From assembly GCA_035294305.1 (NCBI GenBank), contig DATGLD010000025.1:1-64000 (forward strand): a stretch of 64,000 nt of DNA, written 5' to 3'. The notes under the pieces are model-generated. The model did not search any database and had not been told where the DNA came from. It was given only the letters and a program-made list of their open reading frames with translations. The stretch is from DASRBN01 sp035294305. GTDB lineage: Bacteria > Chloroflexota > Ktedonobacteria > Ktedonobacterales > Ktedonobacteraceae. Positions 18,925 to 26,886 of the stretch are shown here, in pieces. How positions within the stretch are numbered: position 1 is the stretch's first letter; every line of letters starts with the position of its first letter. A program made the position numbers and the translations under genes.

Positions 18925-19414
18925 TACTGGTCTGTCCAGACATAATGCGGGAAGCACCGGCATAGAAGACGTATGCATTCCAGGCGCGAGAGCAAGTAAC
19001 CGCCATTCGCATCAGGAATGCTTACCATATCGATCTGCGCACCAAGCGACTGCATTTTGGCAATGTTCTCTGTGTAGTCTTGGGATCGACGACGGCGATG
19101 AAATCATATCCCCTGGCCCTACATTGCATGGATAGCGCAACACCGAGATTACCTGAGGTAGATTCAATCACAATAGAGCCTTTGTTGAGCAGGCCGCGCT
19201 CTTCCAGGTCTCTTACCAGGGCATAGCCTGTTCTATCCTTGACCGAATCGGTTGGATTCGCACCCTCAAGTTTGAGATAGACCTTGCGCGCTCTGCCCTC
19301 GATTACAAGTATTACTGGCTTTAAAGGAGTGCCGCCGATTTGATCTACCAGCTGCCGGAGTTCGACTGTAGTAAGACCGGCAACATCCGAGGGAGCCATC
19401 AATATGGGATTCAT
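18909..19414 (-). pseudogene. Broken sbnA-like gene (2,3-diaminopropionate pathway, PLP enzyme)
   Basis: From ATG 19414 (GAGAGGAG ribosome site, 12 nt after the neighbouring stop) the frame encodes the N-terminus of a cysteine-synthase-fold PLP enzyme, with the PLP Lys in SVKDR and the phosphate loop STSGNLG. It most resembles SbnA, which joins O-phosphoserine and glutamate on the way to L-2,3-diaminopropionate. After VVDPKTT an extra AC dinucleotide (TGTG on the + strand, 19071-19074) shifts the frame, which then stops at 19022. The conserved sequence continues in the next frame (LGAQIDMV, DANGGYLL, HYVWTDQY) and ends abruptly at a GGAGGGCGACCAC repeat at 18909-18924. More than a third of the enzyme is missing, so it should be non-functional. 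No sbnB partner was seen in the window. Confidence 0.85.
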
Positions 19415-19426
19415 AGATTGCTCCTC

Positions 19427-20389
19427 TCATTGACTCTTTGACAGAACATCCTCGAATCCGGGTACAGCGGGTAATTCCATAGACAAACCAATGACTTTGA
19501 GTTTTTTCCGCAGCGATTCCAGGCCGTACCGTTGCGTCGTCCAGGGGTCGAGATTCATAGCCAGCATTGATGGAATCACCTCATCGGGCGGTCGCAACGC
19601 TGCCAGGGCCGGAGGAGCATATTTTTCGAGAGCGGCGCGTACTACATGGGCATGTTCCGGGTCGCGCCGGAGCATATCACGCAGGAATTTTACGCCGAAG
19701 ATGACGTGCCGCGATTCGTCACGCGCGACGGCGGTGAAGCCACTGCGAAAGGCCGGGAAGAGGTTATCCTGGCGATAGCTCTCTAAAAGGTTGCGCTGAC
19801 CGGCCAGAGCCATGGTGCCCTCGATAATCACGTGGTAGAGGGTAACGCCTTCGATCAATTGCTGGAGATTGCCAGGCTGGCAGCGAATACGGTCGGCCAC
19901 CTCCATAAGCGCGTCGATCAGGATATAGCGCATCTGCACATTCATATATTGGCGCGCGAAGGCCAGGGATTCTTCTAAAAGCCCTTCGTCGATGCCAAGC
20001 ACCTCGCTGAAAAAACGCGCGAAGAAGATGGTGTGCCGCGATTCGTCAACCAGCTGTGTCGTGACATAGATGCGCATCTCTTCTTCGGGCATAGCGATCA
20101 CATAAGGAGCAAGCGCATCTGTGACGCTAGCCTCGCCCTGGAAGAAGGAAGCGATGCTATAGAGGTGTTCCTCTTGCTCCTCATCCGGCATCAGTTCCCA
20201 CTGAATGCGATCAGGCACAAAGTCGATATCCTGCGCGCGCCACTGCTGGCGTTCCCAGCGATAGTACAATTCGCGGTACGAGGGTAGATGCACTAACCCC
20301 TGGTCGATGATGTTCAGCACCGTATCAATCGGTGTGTGCTGCAACTGGGCCAGCGAGGCATTTTCTTCCGCAGATATGTGTATCGACAT
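19427..20389 (-). CDS. R2-like / ferritin-like di-iron protein
   Basis: 320 residues, all-helical, resembling the ribonucleotide reductase small-subunit and R2-like oxidase family. Candidate iron ligands occur in two sets: Glu in QGEASVTDA with Glu/His in DESRHTIFF, and Glu in IIEGTMA with Glu/His in ARDESRHVIF. No RNR large subunit is nearby, and the gene lies in a run of biosynthetic genes (thioesterase, MbtH, sbnA remnant), so it is more likely an oxygenase or N-oxidase acting on a building block or the product than a nucleotide reductase. The start follows AAAGGAG by 6 nt. The gap to the thioesterase stop is 13 nt, so the genes form an operon. The substrate cannot be deduced from sequence. 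Confidence 0.8.
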   Translation of the reverse strand: MSIHISAEENASLAQLQHTPIDTVLNIIDQGLVHLPSYRELYYRWERQQWRAQDIDFVPDRIQWELMPDEEQEEHLYSIASFFQGEASVTDALAPYVIAMPEEEMRIYVTTQLVDESRHTIFFARFFSEVLGIDEGLLEESLAFARQYMNVQMRYILIDALMEVADRIRCQPGNLQQLIEGVTLYHVIIEGTMALAGQRNLLESYRQDNLFPAFRSGFTAVARDESRHVIFGVKFLRDMLRRDPEHAHVVRAALEKYAPPALAALRPPDEVIPSMLAMNLDPWTTQRYGLESLRKKLKVIGLSMELPAVPGFEDVLSKSQ

Positions 20390-20402
20390 GGTTTCTCCTT
20401 TA

Positions 20403-21173
20403 TCAGGATATCAAGTACGCATTCAGTTCCTGTCGTATGATTTGCAGCAATGAGGCCCTGGCGCTCTGCAAGAAAAAGTGGTCGCCGGGGAGCATGCGCT
20501 GCGTAAAACGGCTGCAGGTCTGCTCGCGCCACAAGGCCAGTTCAAAACGACTTACCCTGGTATCCTGCAAGCCACCGAACACAGTGATCGGGCAAGCAAG
20601 TGGTTCTTCAGGCACGTACTTGTACGTTTCACACACGGCAAAATCCGCGCGCAGGATGGGCAGCAGGAATTGCCGCAACTCCTCGTTCTCCAGAACCTCG
20701 CGACTCGTGCCATTGAGTTGCAATAATTTCTGCACTAAGGCAGGCTCCGGCAGCGTATGCAGCAGCTCCCCTACAATCGGCGTCTGCGGGGCGCGATAGG
20801 CCGAGGCAAAAAGATGCACTGGAAGGAGACCATACTGCCTGCGCAACCGGCGCGCCAGTTCAAAACTGACCAGCGCCCCCATGCTATGCCCGAAAAACGC
20901 AAAAGGGACAGTACAAAATGGATGCAGCGCCTCGACAAGGGCTTCCAGCAAGGACTCAAACTGATCAAAAGGCGACTCTTTCAGGCGATTCTCACGCCCT
21001 GGAAGCTGAACCGGCAAGACTTCGACTTCCGCCTGCAATCCGTTCAGCCATGTGCGATAAATCGACGCGCCGCCCCCGGCATAGGGGAAACAGAACAGGC
21101 GAAAGCGGGCCTGTTGGTTGGGCCTTGCCCCAAAAATCCAGGCAGTTGTAGCTGTTGCCGATAAAGTTGACAT
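20403..21173 (-). CDS. Type II thioesterase (alpha/beta hydrolase)
   Basis: 256 residues of the GrsT/SrfD family. The start of the fold is CFPYAGGGAS, the nucleophile Ser is in GHSMGA near residue 97, an Asp lies in GGLQDTRV, and the catalytic His is in PGDHFFL near the C-terminus. Type II thioesterases remove misloaded acyl or aminoacyl groups from carrier domains of PKS/NRPS lines. Since the assembly line ends in a reductase domain and not a thioesterase, this protein should have a proofreading role and not product release. GGAGTAA precedes the ATG. It lies just upstream of the di-iron gene in the same operon. Confidence 0.93.
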   Translation of the reverse strand: MSTLSATATTAWIFGARPNQQARFRLFCFPYAGGGASIYRTWLNGLQAEVEVLPVQLPGRENRLKESPFDQFESLLEALVEALHPFCTVPFAFFGHSMGALVSFELARRLRRQYGLLPVHLFASAYRAPQTPIVGELLHTLPEPALVQKLLQLNGTSREVLENEELRQFLLPILRADFAVCETYKYVPEEPLACPITVFGGLQDTRVSRFELALWREQTCSRFTQRMLPGDHFFLQSARASLLQIIRQELNAYLIS

Positions 21174-21274
21174 GACGTTACTCCATATTTTTAACCTAAA
21201 TTATGGGACAGATGAGTTCTGTCATCTTTTAAGGCCAATGAATCGGCGCTGGGCACGCTCAATGGACCACTACA

Positions 21275-21469
21275 CTAGCGCACACTGAGCGGGCGCATAT
21301 CAGTCCATACCTCTTTGACGTAGTCCAGGCATTCGCTCTTTGAGCCAATTTTGCCCGCGTCCCGCCAGCCACGTGGATTCTCACGGTCGGCAGGCCAGAT
21401 TGAATATTGTTCCTCGGCATTGACGACCACTTTATAGATGGTGGTATCTTCCTTCTCGTCCCTGTTCAT
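21275..21469 (-). CDS. MbtH-like protein
   Basis: 64 residues with the full family signature: NAEEQYSIWP, NPRGW, and VWTDMRPLSVR at the C-terminus. MbtH-like proteins bind and activate NRPS adenylation domains, and some A domains are insoluble or inactive without them. It probably serves the two A domains encoded at 10715-18876 and perhaps the stand-alone A domain at 35031-36938. AAAAGGAG lies about 9 nt before the ATG. It follows the ABC permease gene by 24 nt, in the same operon. Confidence 0.96.
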   Translation of the reverse strand: MNRDEKEDTTIYKVVVNAEEQYSIWPADRENPRGWRDAGKIGSKSECLDYVKEVWTDMRPLSVR

Positions 21470-21493
21470 ATTGCGTAGCTCCTTTTTCTTGAT

Positions 21494-23842
21494 TCATTCG
21501 TAACGCAAAGTCTGAGCGATTTTCACGCGGGCGGCGCTGAATACGGGGCCGATGCTGGCAAGCGAGGCGATCAGCACGATGATGACCAGCATCCATACCA
21601 GGTTCAGAAAGTTGAACGAGAATGGTACTGGGGCCAGGTAGTGCGCCTGCACCTGCACGAAGCCGTAGGCGGCGGGTATGCCGATAAGCAGCGCCAATAG
21701 CCAGGAGAGGCCGCCCAGCGCCGTGCCTTCAGTCCAGAAAACCTGCGCCACCTTTCTGCCGGTCGCGCCCATTGAGCGCAGGATACCGATCTCGCGCCGG
21801 CGCTCCAGCACGCTCATCGCCAGCGTATTGGCGAGTCCGATGGCCCCAACGATGGCGACGATGAGCGCCACGACATCGAGCAGGGTGTAGATAATCTGAA
21901 ACGTACTCTTGCTCTGCTGCACAAACTGGTTGGATGTAGTGACATTCGGCTGCAGGCCGGCCGCGCTCATAGTGGTAGTGACGCGATTTGCCAGCGCATC
22001 GACGGCTGCCGTCGAGTGATTCGAGGATGCAATCATGGCAAATTCGCTGTAGTCCGACGGCAGGTGCATGAAGGCGTCGATTTGCGCGATGGGAGCTATG
22101 ACCACGCCAAGATTGCCCGGTCCGATGCCGCTGAAGTCGGTGGCGATGCCGATGATGCGCCAGGTCGCGCTGGCCGAGTTGATACTGATGGTGATCGAAT
22201 CGCCGACCTTGAGGCCCGATTTAGTGGCGGCATCCTGGCTGATGATAGCGACGTTTTCATCGCTACCGGTAAACCAGCGACCGGCGGCCAGTTGCTTCTG
22301 ATAGAGCCGGGTATCGATTTGCAGGCCCGTCAGAGCGGCATTGCCCCACTGCGTCGAAACCTGGTCCTGGGTCAATGGTTCAATCTGGGTGATGCCGGGT
22401 ACCGTACTCAAGACGTGCTGGAATGTGCTGAACGGATGCGGGTCGGCAGTGGCGGCCAGCACATCAAAATGATAGGTGCTGGATATCTGATCTAGAAATG
22501 TATTAAAAGAGTAGCTGGCCGTTTGCACGGCGAGAAATGCTGCTGCTGAGATAGTCAGGATCAGCAGCGTGAGTACGGTGCGCACGCGCTTGCGGAAGAG
22601 GCCGCGCGCGCCAAACTGCATCGTTTGCGGCAACATGCCCAACACACGGCGAGAGAGAGTCGCCCACCAGCCGCCGGTTTGTCCCGCGCCATTTTCTACT
22701 CCGTAGCCGCTCAAGGCCTGGCGAACTGAGATGCGCGTACCAATATAGGCAGGCATGGCTGCAGCCAGTAGCGGAATACCTATACCGATCAATACGCTTT
22801 CGATAATCAGCGAAGGAGTAATTTGCAGCGGCCCCATATCCAGTCCGACCAGGCTGCCGAGATAGTTGGCAAGGGCATAGCCACCAAATGTGCCAATGGC
22901 CAGGCCGATGAGCGTGCCGATGCCGCTATAGATGGCGACCAGGCCCAGGTAATGGCGCATGACTTTGCCACTCGTCGCTCCGATAGCCTTCATGGTGCCG
23001 ATATAGGGAATCTGCTCCGTGACCAGCGTCATGACCGTACCCAGCAGCAGGCAAACACTGAGCAGGATGGCGATGATCGAGAGGACGTTCATGATGGCAA
23101 ACAGGCCATCTGCGACGCTTGAAACGCTGGTATCGCGGCCAACATAGGTAGCGAATACCAGTACATGCTGCTCGTTCAAGACCTGCGCAAGCTGCTTCGC
23201 GGTAGCGTCTCGCTGGTCGTAGTTATTCAGCCGGATGAGGAACGAGGTAACGCCCGGTGTCGAAAAGAGCGATTCAACGTCGCTTTCGTTCATGTATCCC
23301 TGCGCTCGCTGCACGATGGACGCCGACGCCAGCCCCATTGTGCGGGCAAAGCCGGAAACGCTCAGGTTGCGATACGAACCACCAACCTGCACCGCTATTT
23401 GCGAGCCGACGCTGACATTGCTCAGCGCCTTATCGCTATATTCGAGCAAAATCTGATCAGGGCCAGGAAGACTACCCTCGACCAGCTCGAACTTATTGAT
23501 CTGCACATGCTGGAAATCCACCACGCCGATGATGCGCAAAGGCAGTTGCAGCGCATCGGCATTCCAGGTGGTATTGATATATCCCTGTGCCTGCGCTATC
23601 TTGACGTTGGGCTGCTGTTGTAATGTTTGCGCCAATGACGCACTGGCAGGAGAGGTATAGAAGATGATATCCGGCTGCGTCGTGATGTTCGTGCTATAGT
23701 CGAAGCTACTGCGAAACTGGTTCGAGGCGATATTGATCGCCGAAAGGCCGAGGATACCGAGGGCAATGCCCAGGATAGTCAGGATAGTTCGCAGCTTGCG
23801 ATGCCCAATATCCTTAAAAACTTTTTTCGTCAGCGCCTTCAT
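21494..23842 (-). CDS. FtsX/MacB-type ABC transporter permease
   Basis: 782 residues starting MKALTKKVFKDIGHRKL at 23842 (GGAGGG ribosome site). The frame stays open upstream as far as 24142, but that stretch only overlaps the ATPase gene in another frame. It holds an N-terminal membrane segment (about residues 17-40), a large extracytoplasmic domain, three membrane segments around residues 250-400, then a second copy of the same layout, ending with a C-terminal membrane cluster: the tandem FtsX permease plan. Together with the ATPase at 23862-24575 it forms a LolCDE/MacB-like exporter, plausibly for the cluster product or for envelope lipids. It sits directly before mbtH, which supports a role tied to the biosynthetic cluster. 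Confidence 0.92.
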   Translation of the reverse strand: MKALTKKVFKDIGHRKLRTILTILGIALGILGLSAINIASNQFRSSFDYSTNITTQPDIIFYTSPASASLAQTLQQQPNVKIAQAQGYINTTWNADALQLPLRIIGVVDFQHVQINKFELVEGSLPGPDQILLEYSDKALSNVSVGSQIAVQVGGSYRNLSVSGFARTMGLASASIVQRAQGYMNESDVESLFSTPGVTSFLIRLNNYDQRDATAKQLAQVLNEQHVLVFATYVGRDTSVSSVADGLFAIMNVLSIIAILLSVCLLLGTVMTLVTEQIPYIGTMKAIGATSGKVMRHYLGLVAIYSGIGTLIGLAIGTFGGYALANYLGSLVGLDMGPLQITPSLIIESVLIGIGIPLLAAAMPAYIGTRISVRQALSGYGVENGAGQTGGWWATLSRRVLGMLPQTMQFGARGLFRKRVRTVLTLLILTISAAAFLAVQTASYSFNTFLDQISSTYHFDVLAATADPHPFSTFQHVLSTVPGITQIEPLTQDQVSTQWGNAALTGLQIDTRLYQKQLAAGRWFTGSDENVAIISQDAATKSGLKVGDSITISINSASATWRIIGIATDFSGIGPGNLGVVIAPIAQIDAFMHLPSDYSEFAMIASSNHSTAAVDALANRVTTTMSAAGLQPNVTTSNQFVQQSKSTFQIIYTLLDVVALIVAIVGAIGLANTLAMSVLERRREIGILRSMGATGRKVAQVFWTEGTALGGLSWLLALLIGIPAAYGFVQVQAHYLAPVPFSFNFLNLVWMLVIIVLIASLASIGPVFSAARVKIAQTLRYE

Positions 23843-23861
23843 GAATTTTCCCTCCCCGGCC

Positions 23862-24575
23862 TTACATGTTGATGATGCGTCCGTCAAGCAGGTCAATGCG
23901 ATGCCGGGCGCGTGCCGCCAGATCCCGATCATGGGTGACGTAGATGACCGTTTTTTCGCGTTGGGCCATTGACTCGAGGATTTCAAATACCTGCAAGGCA
24001 GACTTTGAGTCCAGGTTGCCGGTCGGTTCGTCGGCCACCAGTACGAGCGGGTCATTCGCCAGCGCGCGCGCAATGGCCACGCGCTGCTGCTGGCCACCGG
24101 AGAGTTCAGCAGGAAGGCGGCGCGCGAAATCTTGCAAACCAACCAGTTCCAGGCATGCTAACGAACGCTCTCGCCATTGACGTCGCGGCAACAGCCCACC
24201 CAGTTCCAACGCCAGCAGGACGTTTTCCTGCGCCGTCAACGTTGGCAGGAGTTGGAAGAACTGGAAGACTATGCCAACATTGCGCCCCCGCCACTTCGCC
24301 AGCTTATCCTCGCTCATATTGCGCAGTTCCTGGCCCGCGAACACGACGCGCCCCGAAGTTGGACGGTCGATGCCGGTCAGGATATTGAGGAGCGTGGACT
24401 TGCCGCTTCCCGATGGGCCGTTGATGGCAAAGAGGCTGCCGGCCGGAATGGAAAACGAGATCGAGTCCAGAATAACCGTCCGAGCCGCTTTGCTCACAAT
24501 CACTTTGGAAATGTTCTCGACGCGCACCTGTGCTTCTGTCTGCGTGCGTGGCGGCGAAATTTCTGAACTGAGCAT
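23862..24575 (-). CDS. ABC transporter ATP-binding protein (LolD/MacB family)
   Basis: About 237 residues from ATG 24575, chosen because AAAGGACA lies at normal spacing; an upstream in-frame ATG at 24647 has no such support. The Walker A motif is GPSGSGKS, the Q-loop lies in FQFFQLLPTLTAQEN, the signature is LSGGQQQRVAIARAL, Walker B is LVADEPTGNLD, and the H-loop is YVTHD. The FQFFQLLP stretch is typical of MacB/LolD-type ATPases that pair with FtsX permeases, and that permease gene follows after 19 nt. Confidence 0.94.
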   Translation of the reverse strand: MLSSEISPPRTQTEAQVRVENISKVIVSKAARTVILDSISFSIPAGSLFAINGPSGSGKSTLLNILTGIDRPTSGRVVFAGQELRNMSEDKLAKWRGRNVGIVFQFFQLLPTLTAQENVLLALELGGLLPRRQWRERSLACLELVGLQDFARRLPAELSGGQQQRVAIARALANDPLVLVADEPTGNLDSKSALQVFEILESMAQREKTVIYVTHDRDLAARARHRIDLLDGRIINM

Positions 24576-24598
24576 GGACACTGTCCTTTCATCTTTAT

Positions 24599-25387
24599 TT
24601 AATATTGACTCAAAGAGCCTTGGCGTTTGGCAATCCGTTCGCACCATTTGAAGATGATCCAGCCGGCACTCAGGTAGATGGCGGAATGCACGATGAGCCA
24701 GAGCAGACTGCCGTTGGCCCAGGTGGTAGCAAGCGATTGACCATTCAATTCTATATTGCGCAGCACGATGATGCCCTGCGTGATCGGCAGCGTCTTCGCG
24801 ATATCCGCCAACCAGTTCGGGAAGTGACTGACGGGCAGCAGCGAGCCGGTCAGGAACAGCAGCGCGTTCTGCATCAGATCCGCCAGGGCATCAACCTGCT
24901 TGAACACCAGCGCCGCACCTCCAAGGATGAGTGTGAAACCCAGCAGGCCAGCGAGGGTGAGTACCAGGATGAGCAACCCATCCCAACGTAAGGGAAAATG
25001 GATGCCCAGGATGAAAATTAAGGCGAGAGCGGTGAGCAAGACCATGATCGTGGTCGAAATCAGGGTGGCGAGCATCCTGCCCAGTACGAGGAGTTCGGTT
25101 CTGGTAGGGGTCATGTACATCTGCTCGAGCGTGCCACCCTCTGCCTCGTTTATCAGATCCGCGCTGGTATTCATGATAACGATGCGGGCGTAGAACCAGA
25201 CGATATACCCCAGGAAGATCGAAGTCACTTGCGATGGATTGAACTGGCCGCCACCGATAAAGTAGGTGGCGCCGATGAAGATCAATCCTATGGTGACGAG
25301 CTGGATGAGAACGTTGAATTTATAATCCCACATAATCAGCAGACGTTTGTACGTCTCGTTAAATATGGCTAAGAGCGCGGTCCTCAC
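24599..25387 (-). CDS. ABC-2 type transporter permease
   Basis: About 262 residues with six predicted membrane segments. GTG 25387 is the best start because AAAGGAG lies 7-8 nt before it; an ATG at 25411 is further inside the upstream gene and lacks a site. The gene overlaps the end of the ABC ATPase by 29 nt, so the two are translationally coupled and form one exporter, of the DrrAB drug-export type by layout. GGTLEQMYMTPTRTELL is the cytoplasmic loop typical of ABC-2 permeases. It could give self-resistance to the PKS/NRPS product. Confidence 0.9.
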   Translation of the reverse strand: MRTALLAIFNETYKRLLIMWDYKFNVLIQLVTIGLIFIGATYFIGGGQFNPSQVTSIFLGYIVWFYARIVIMNTSADLINEAEGGTLEQMYMTPTRTELLVLGRMLATLISTTIMVLLTALALIFILGIHFPLRWDGLLILVLTLAGLLGFTLILGGAALVFKQVDALADLMQNALLFLTGSLLPVSHFPNWLADIAKTLPITQGIIVLRNIELNGQSLATTWANGSLLWLIVHSAIYLSAGWIIFKWCERIAKRQGSLSQY

Positions 25388-26357
25388 TGGCTTCTCCTTT
25401 CGCTCTCTCATCTATGAGGCGCAGAAACACATCTTCTAAATTCGGTTCCACCTGCGTCACTGAAAGCAGGGGCAAGCCCAGGTCACGCACACGGGCCAGG
25501 TGGGAGTGAAGAGCAGCCTGATCGTTAATGCCACCAGAAAGAATGGTATCCCCATTTTCCATCTCGATAGTTAATCCACCGAACCAGGCGGAGTATTCTT
25601 TATCAAGCGAGCCTTTGAGACGAATCTGGTAGTATTCATGCTGGAAGAGGTGCAGGAGTTCGGCGAGCGGCTGATTTGTCAGTAAACGGCCCTTACGCAT
25701 GATGGCAATTTGATCGCACAGGTCCTGGGCCATATCTAGCTGGTGGGTGGTTAGAATCACGGTCTTGCCCTGTTCGCGGGCCAGTTTTGCTATCCATTCT
25801 TTGACCGTGCGCGTAGCCTGGATGTCAAGTCCTAAAGTCGGTTCATCTAGCAGCACTATAGATGGATTAGCGATCAGGGCACAGGCGATGGCGACTTTTT
25901 GCTGCATGCCACGCGAGAAGACGCGCACAGGGTCGTTGCGGCGCTCCCAGAGATCGAGTTCGCGCAGCAGTTGTTCTGCACGCACACGCATTTCCTTCCC
26001 GAAATGTCCCTTGAGATGGCTGAAATAGACCAGGTTCTGCCATGCCGAGAGCCGCCAATAGACATTACGGGTCCCTTCCAGCACCGCGCCGATCTGGCGC
26101 ATCGCCGCGCTACGCTCGCGGAATACATTGTATCCATTGACACGGATCCATCCTGAAGTTGGAGTGACGAGGCCGCAGATCATCTTGATGGTCGTTGTTT
26201 TCCCGGCGCCGTTCGCGCCAAGAAAGCCGAATACCTGCCCTGCCGGTATGCGTAGATTCAAATCCTCTACCGCCTTGATCGATGTCTTCTTTTTAACGTA
26301 TATTTTACTCAGAGCTTCGATCTCGATAGCGGCTCCAGGCCTGGACAAACTTCCCAT
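25359..26357 (-). CDS. ABC transporter ATP-binding protein (DrrA/CcmA-like)
   Basis: 332 residues: Walker A GANGAGKTT, signature FSRGMQQKVAIACAL, Walker B IVLLDEPTLGLD, H-loop TTHQ, plus a C-terminal extension ending in LEDVFLRLIDE as in drug-export ATPases. GGAAGGAG lies about 9 nt upstream of ATG 26357. It is the first gene of the minus-strand run that continues through the ABC-2 permease, the MacB-like pair, mbtH, thioesterase and the di-iron gene. Its promoter should lie in the divergent region 26358-26682. Confidence 0.94.
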   Translation of the reverse strand: MGSLSRPGAAIEIEALSKIYVKKKTSIKAVEDLNLRIPAGQVFGFLGANGAGKTTTIKMICGLVTPTSGWIRVNGYNVFRERSAAMRQIGAVLEGTRNVYWRLSAWQNLVYFSHLKGHFGKEMRVRAEQLLRELDLWERRNDPVRVFSRGMQQKVAIACALIANPSIVLLDEPTLGLDIQATRTVKEWIAKLAREQGKTVILTTHQLDMAQDLCDQIAIMRKGRLLTNQPLAELLHLFQHEYYQIRLKGSLDKEYSAWFGGLTIEMENGDTILSGGINDQAALHSHLARVRDLGLPLLSVTQVEPNLEDVFLRLIDERAKGEASEDRALSHI

Positions 26358-26682
26358 TTCGTGTTACTCCTTCCTCGACGAAGGCGACCACTAGGGTCCC
26401 TGCACTACCTCCCAGCGGCTCCTGCCTATATCCCGGTCGCGAGTTCCGCCTTCTCAAGAGAAGAGTACTCGAGAAAGCAGGCGCTGTCATGCGCTCACGA
26501 CGGTATTTTTTCTACTTTCAGGAGGGCAGGTACTGCGTATTCACTTTTGAATGCAAGAAAAATACCGCCTGCCCGGCATGACGGAACCCGGTTTCTCATA
26601 TATGCTTAAAGGCGGAGGACTGTATTCAAGTTGCCCATTTCTGTTGTTCAATCGCAAAATTGCGCGCAGGGGAAGGTGTTTT
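26358..26682. promoter_or_regulatory. Divergent intergenic region with imperfect inverted repeat
   Basis: This 325-bp gap separates the minus-strand transporter operon from the plus-strand LanB-like operon and should carry both promoters. It holds the repeat copy at 26380-26400 and an AT-rich imperfect inverted repeat: CGGTATTTTTTCT at 26501-26513 and AGAAAAATACCG at 26556-26567, with one extra T in the left arm and a 42-nt loop. The repeat could be an operator or a leader hairpin. I see no convincing -35/-10 pair in either direction. Confidence 0.35.
26380..26400 (+). repeat. Dispersed repeat copy (GGAGGGCGACCAC family)
   Basis: GAAGGCGACCACTAGGGTCCC differs by two substitutions from the matching part of the copy at 57863. 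It lies in the leader of the ABC transporter operon, about 20 nt upstream of the ATG on the minus strand. Confidence 0.6.
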
Positions 26683-26886
26683 ATGGACGAATTCCGGCAC
26701 ATCTCGCGCATTGTACAGCATCCTGCAGGAAGAAGCGGCCTTATTATAGGATTCCTGATCGGATTTGTGACTGTATTAATGAGCGGGATCGGTAAAACAC
26801 TGCTCTATCTTGGTATGCTCGCTTCCTGGCAATTTATCTGGCGTTTCTGCGGCCTCTTTTTGAAACATGGGAGATCAGATACATGA
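26683..26886 (+). CDS. Small membrane protein coupled to the LanB-like gene
   Basis: 67 residues starting at ATG 26683 after AGGGGAAGG with 6-nt spacing. A longer frame to 26551 has no ribosome site. A short polar N-terminus is followed by one or two hydrophobic segments (about residues 19-36 and 41-58), then a basic C-terminus. Its stop overlaps the start of the LanB-like gene by 4 nt (ATGA), so the two are translated together. I do not recognise a family. It could be a membrane anchor or immunity protein for the neighbouring enzyme. It does not look like a classical lanthipeptide precursor, as it is poor in Cys and has no Ser/Thr/Cys-rich core. Confidence 0.65.
   Translation: MDEFRHISRIVQHPAGRSGLIIGFLIGFVTVLMSGIGKTLLYLGMLASWQFIWRFCGLFLKHGRSDT

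Noticed and set aside
23843..24142. N-terminal extension of the FtsX permease frame
   Set aside because: It only overlaps the ATPase gene in another frame, and a clear ribosome site precedes ATG 23842.
26683..26886. The 67-residue ORF as a lanthipeptide precursor for the LanB-like enzyme
   Set aside because: It has hydrophobic membrane segments and no Ser/Thr/Cys-rich core, so membrane protein is the better reading.
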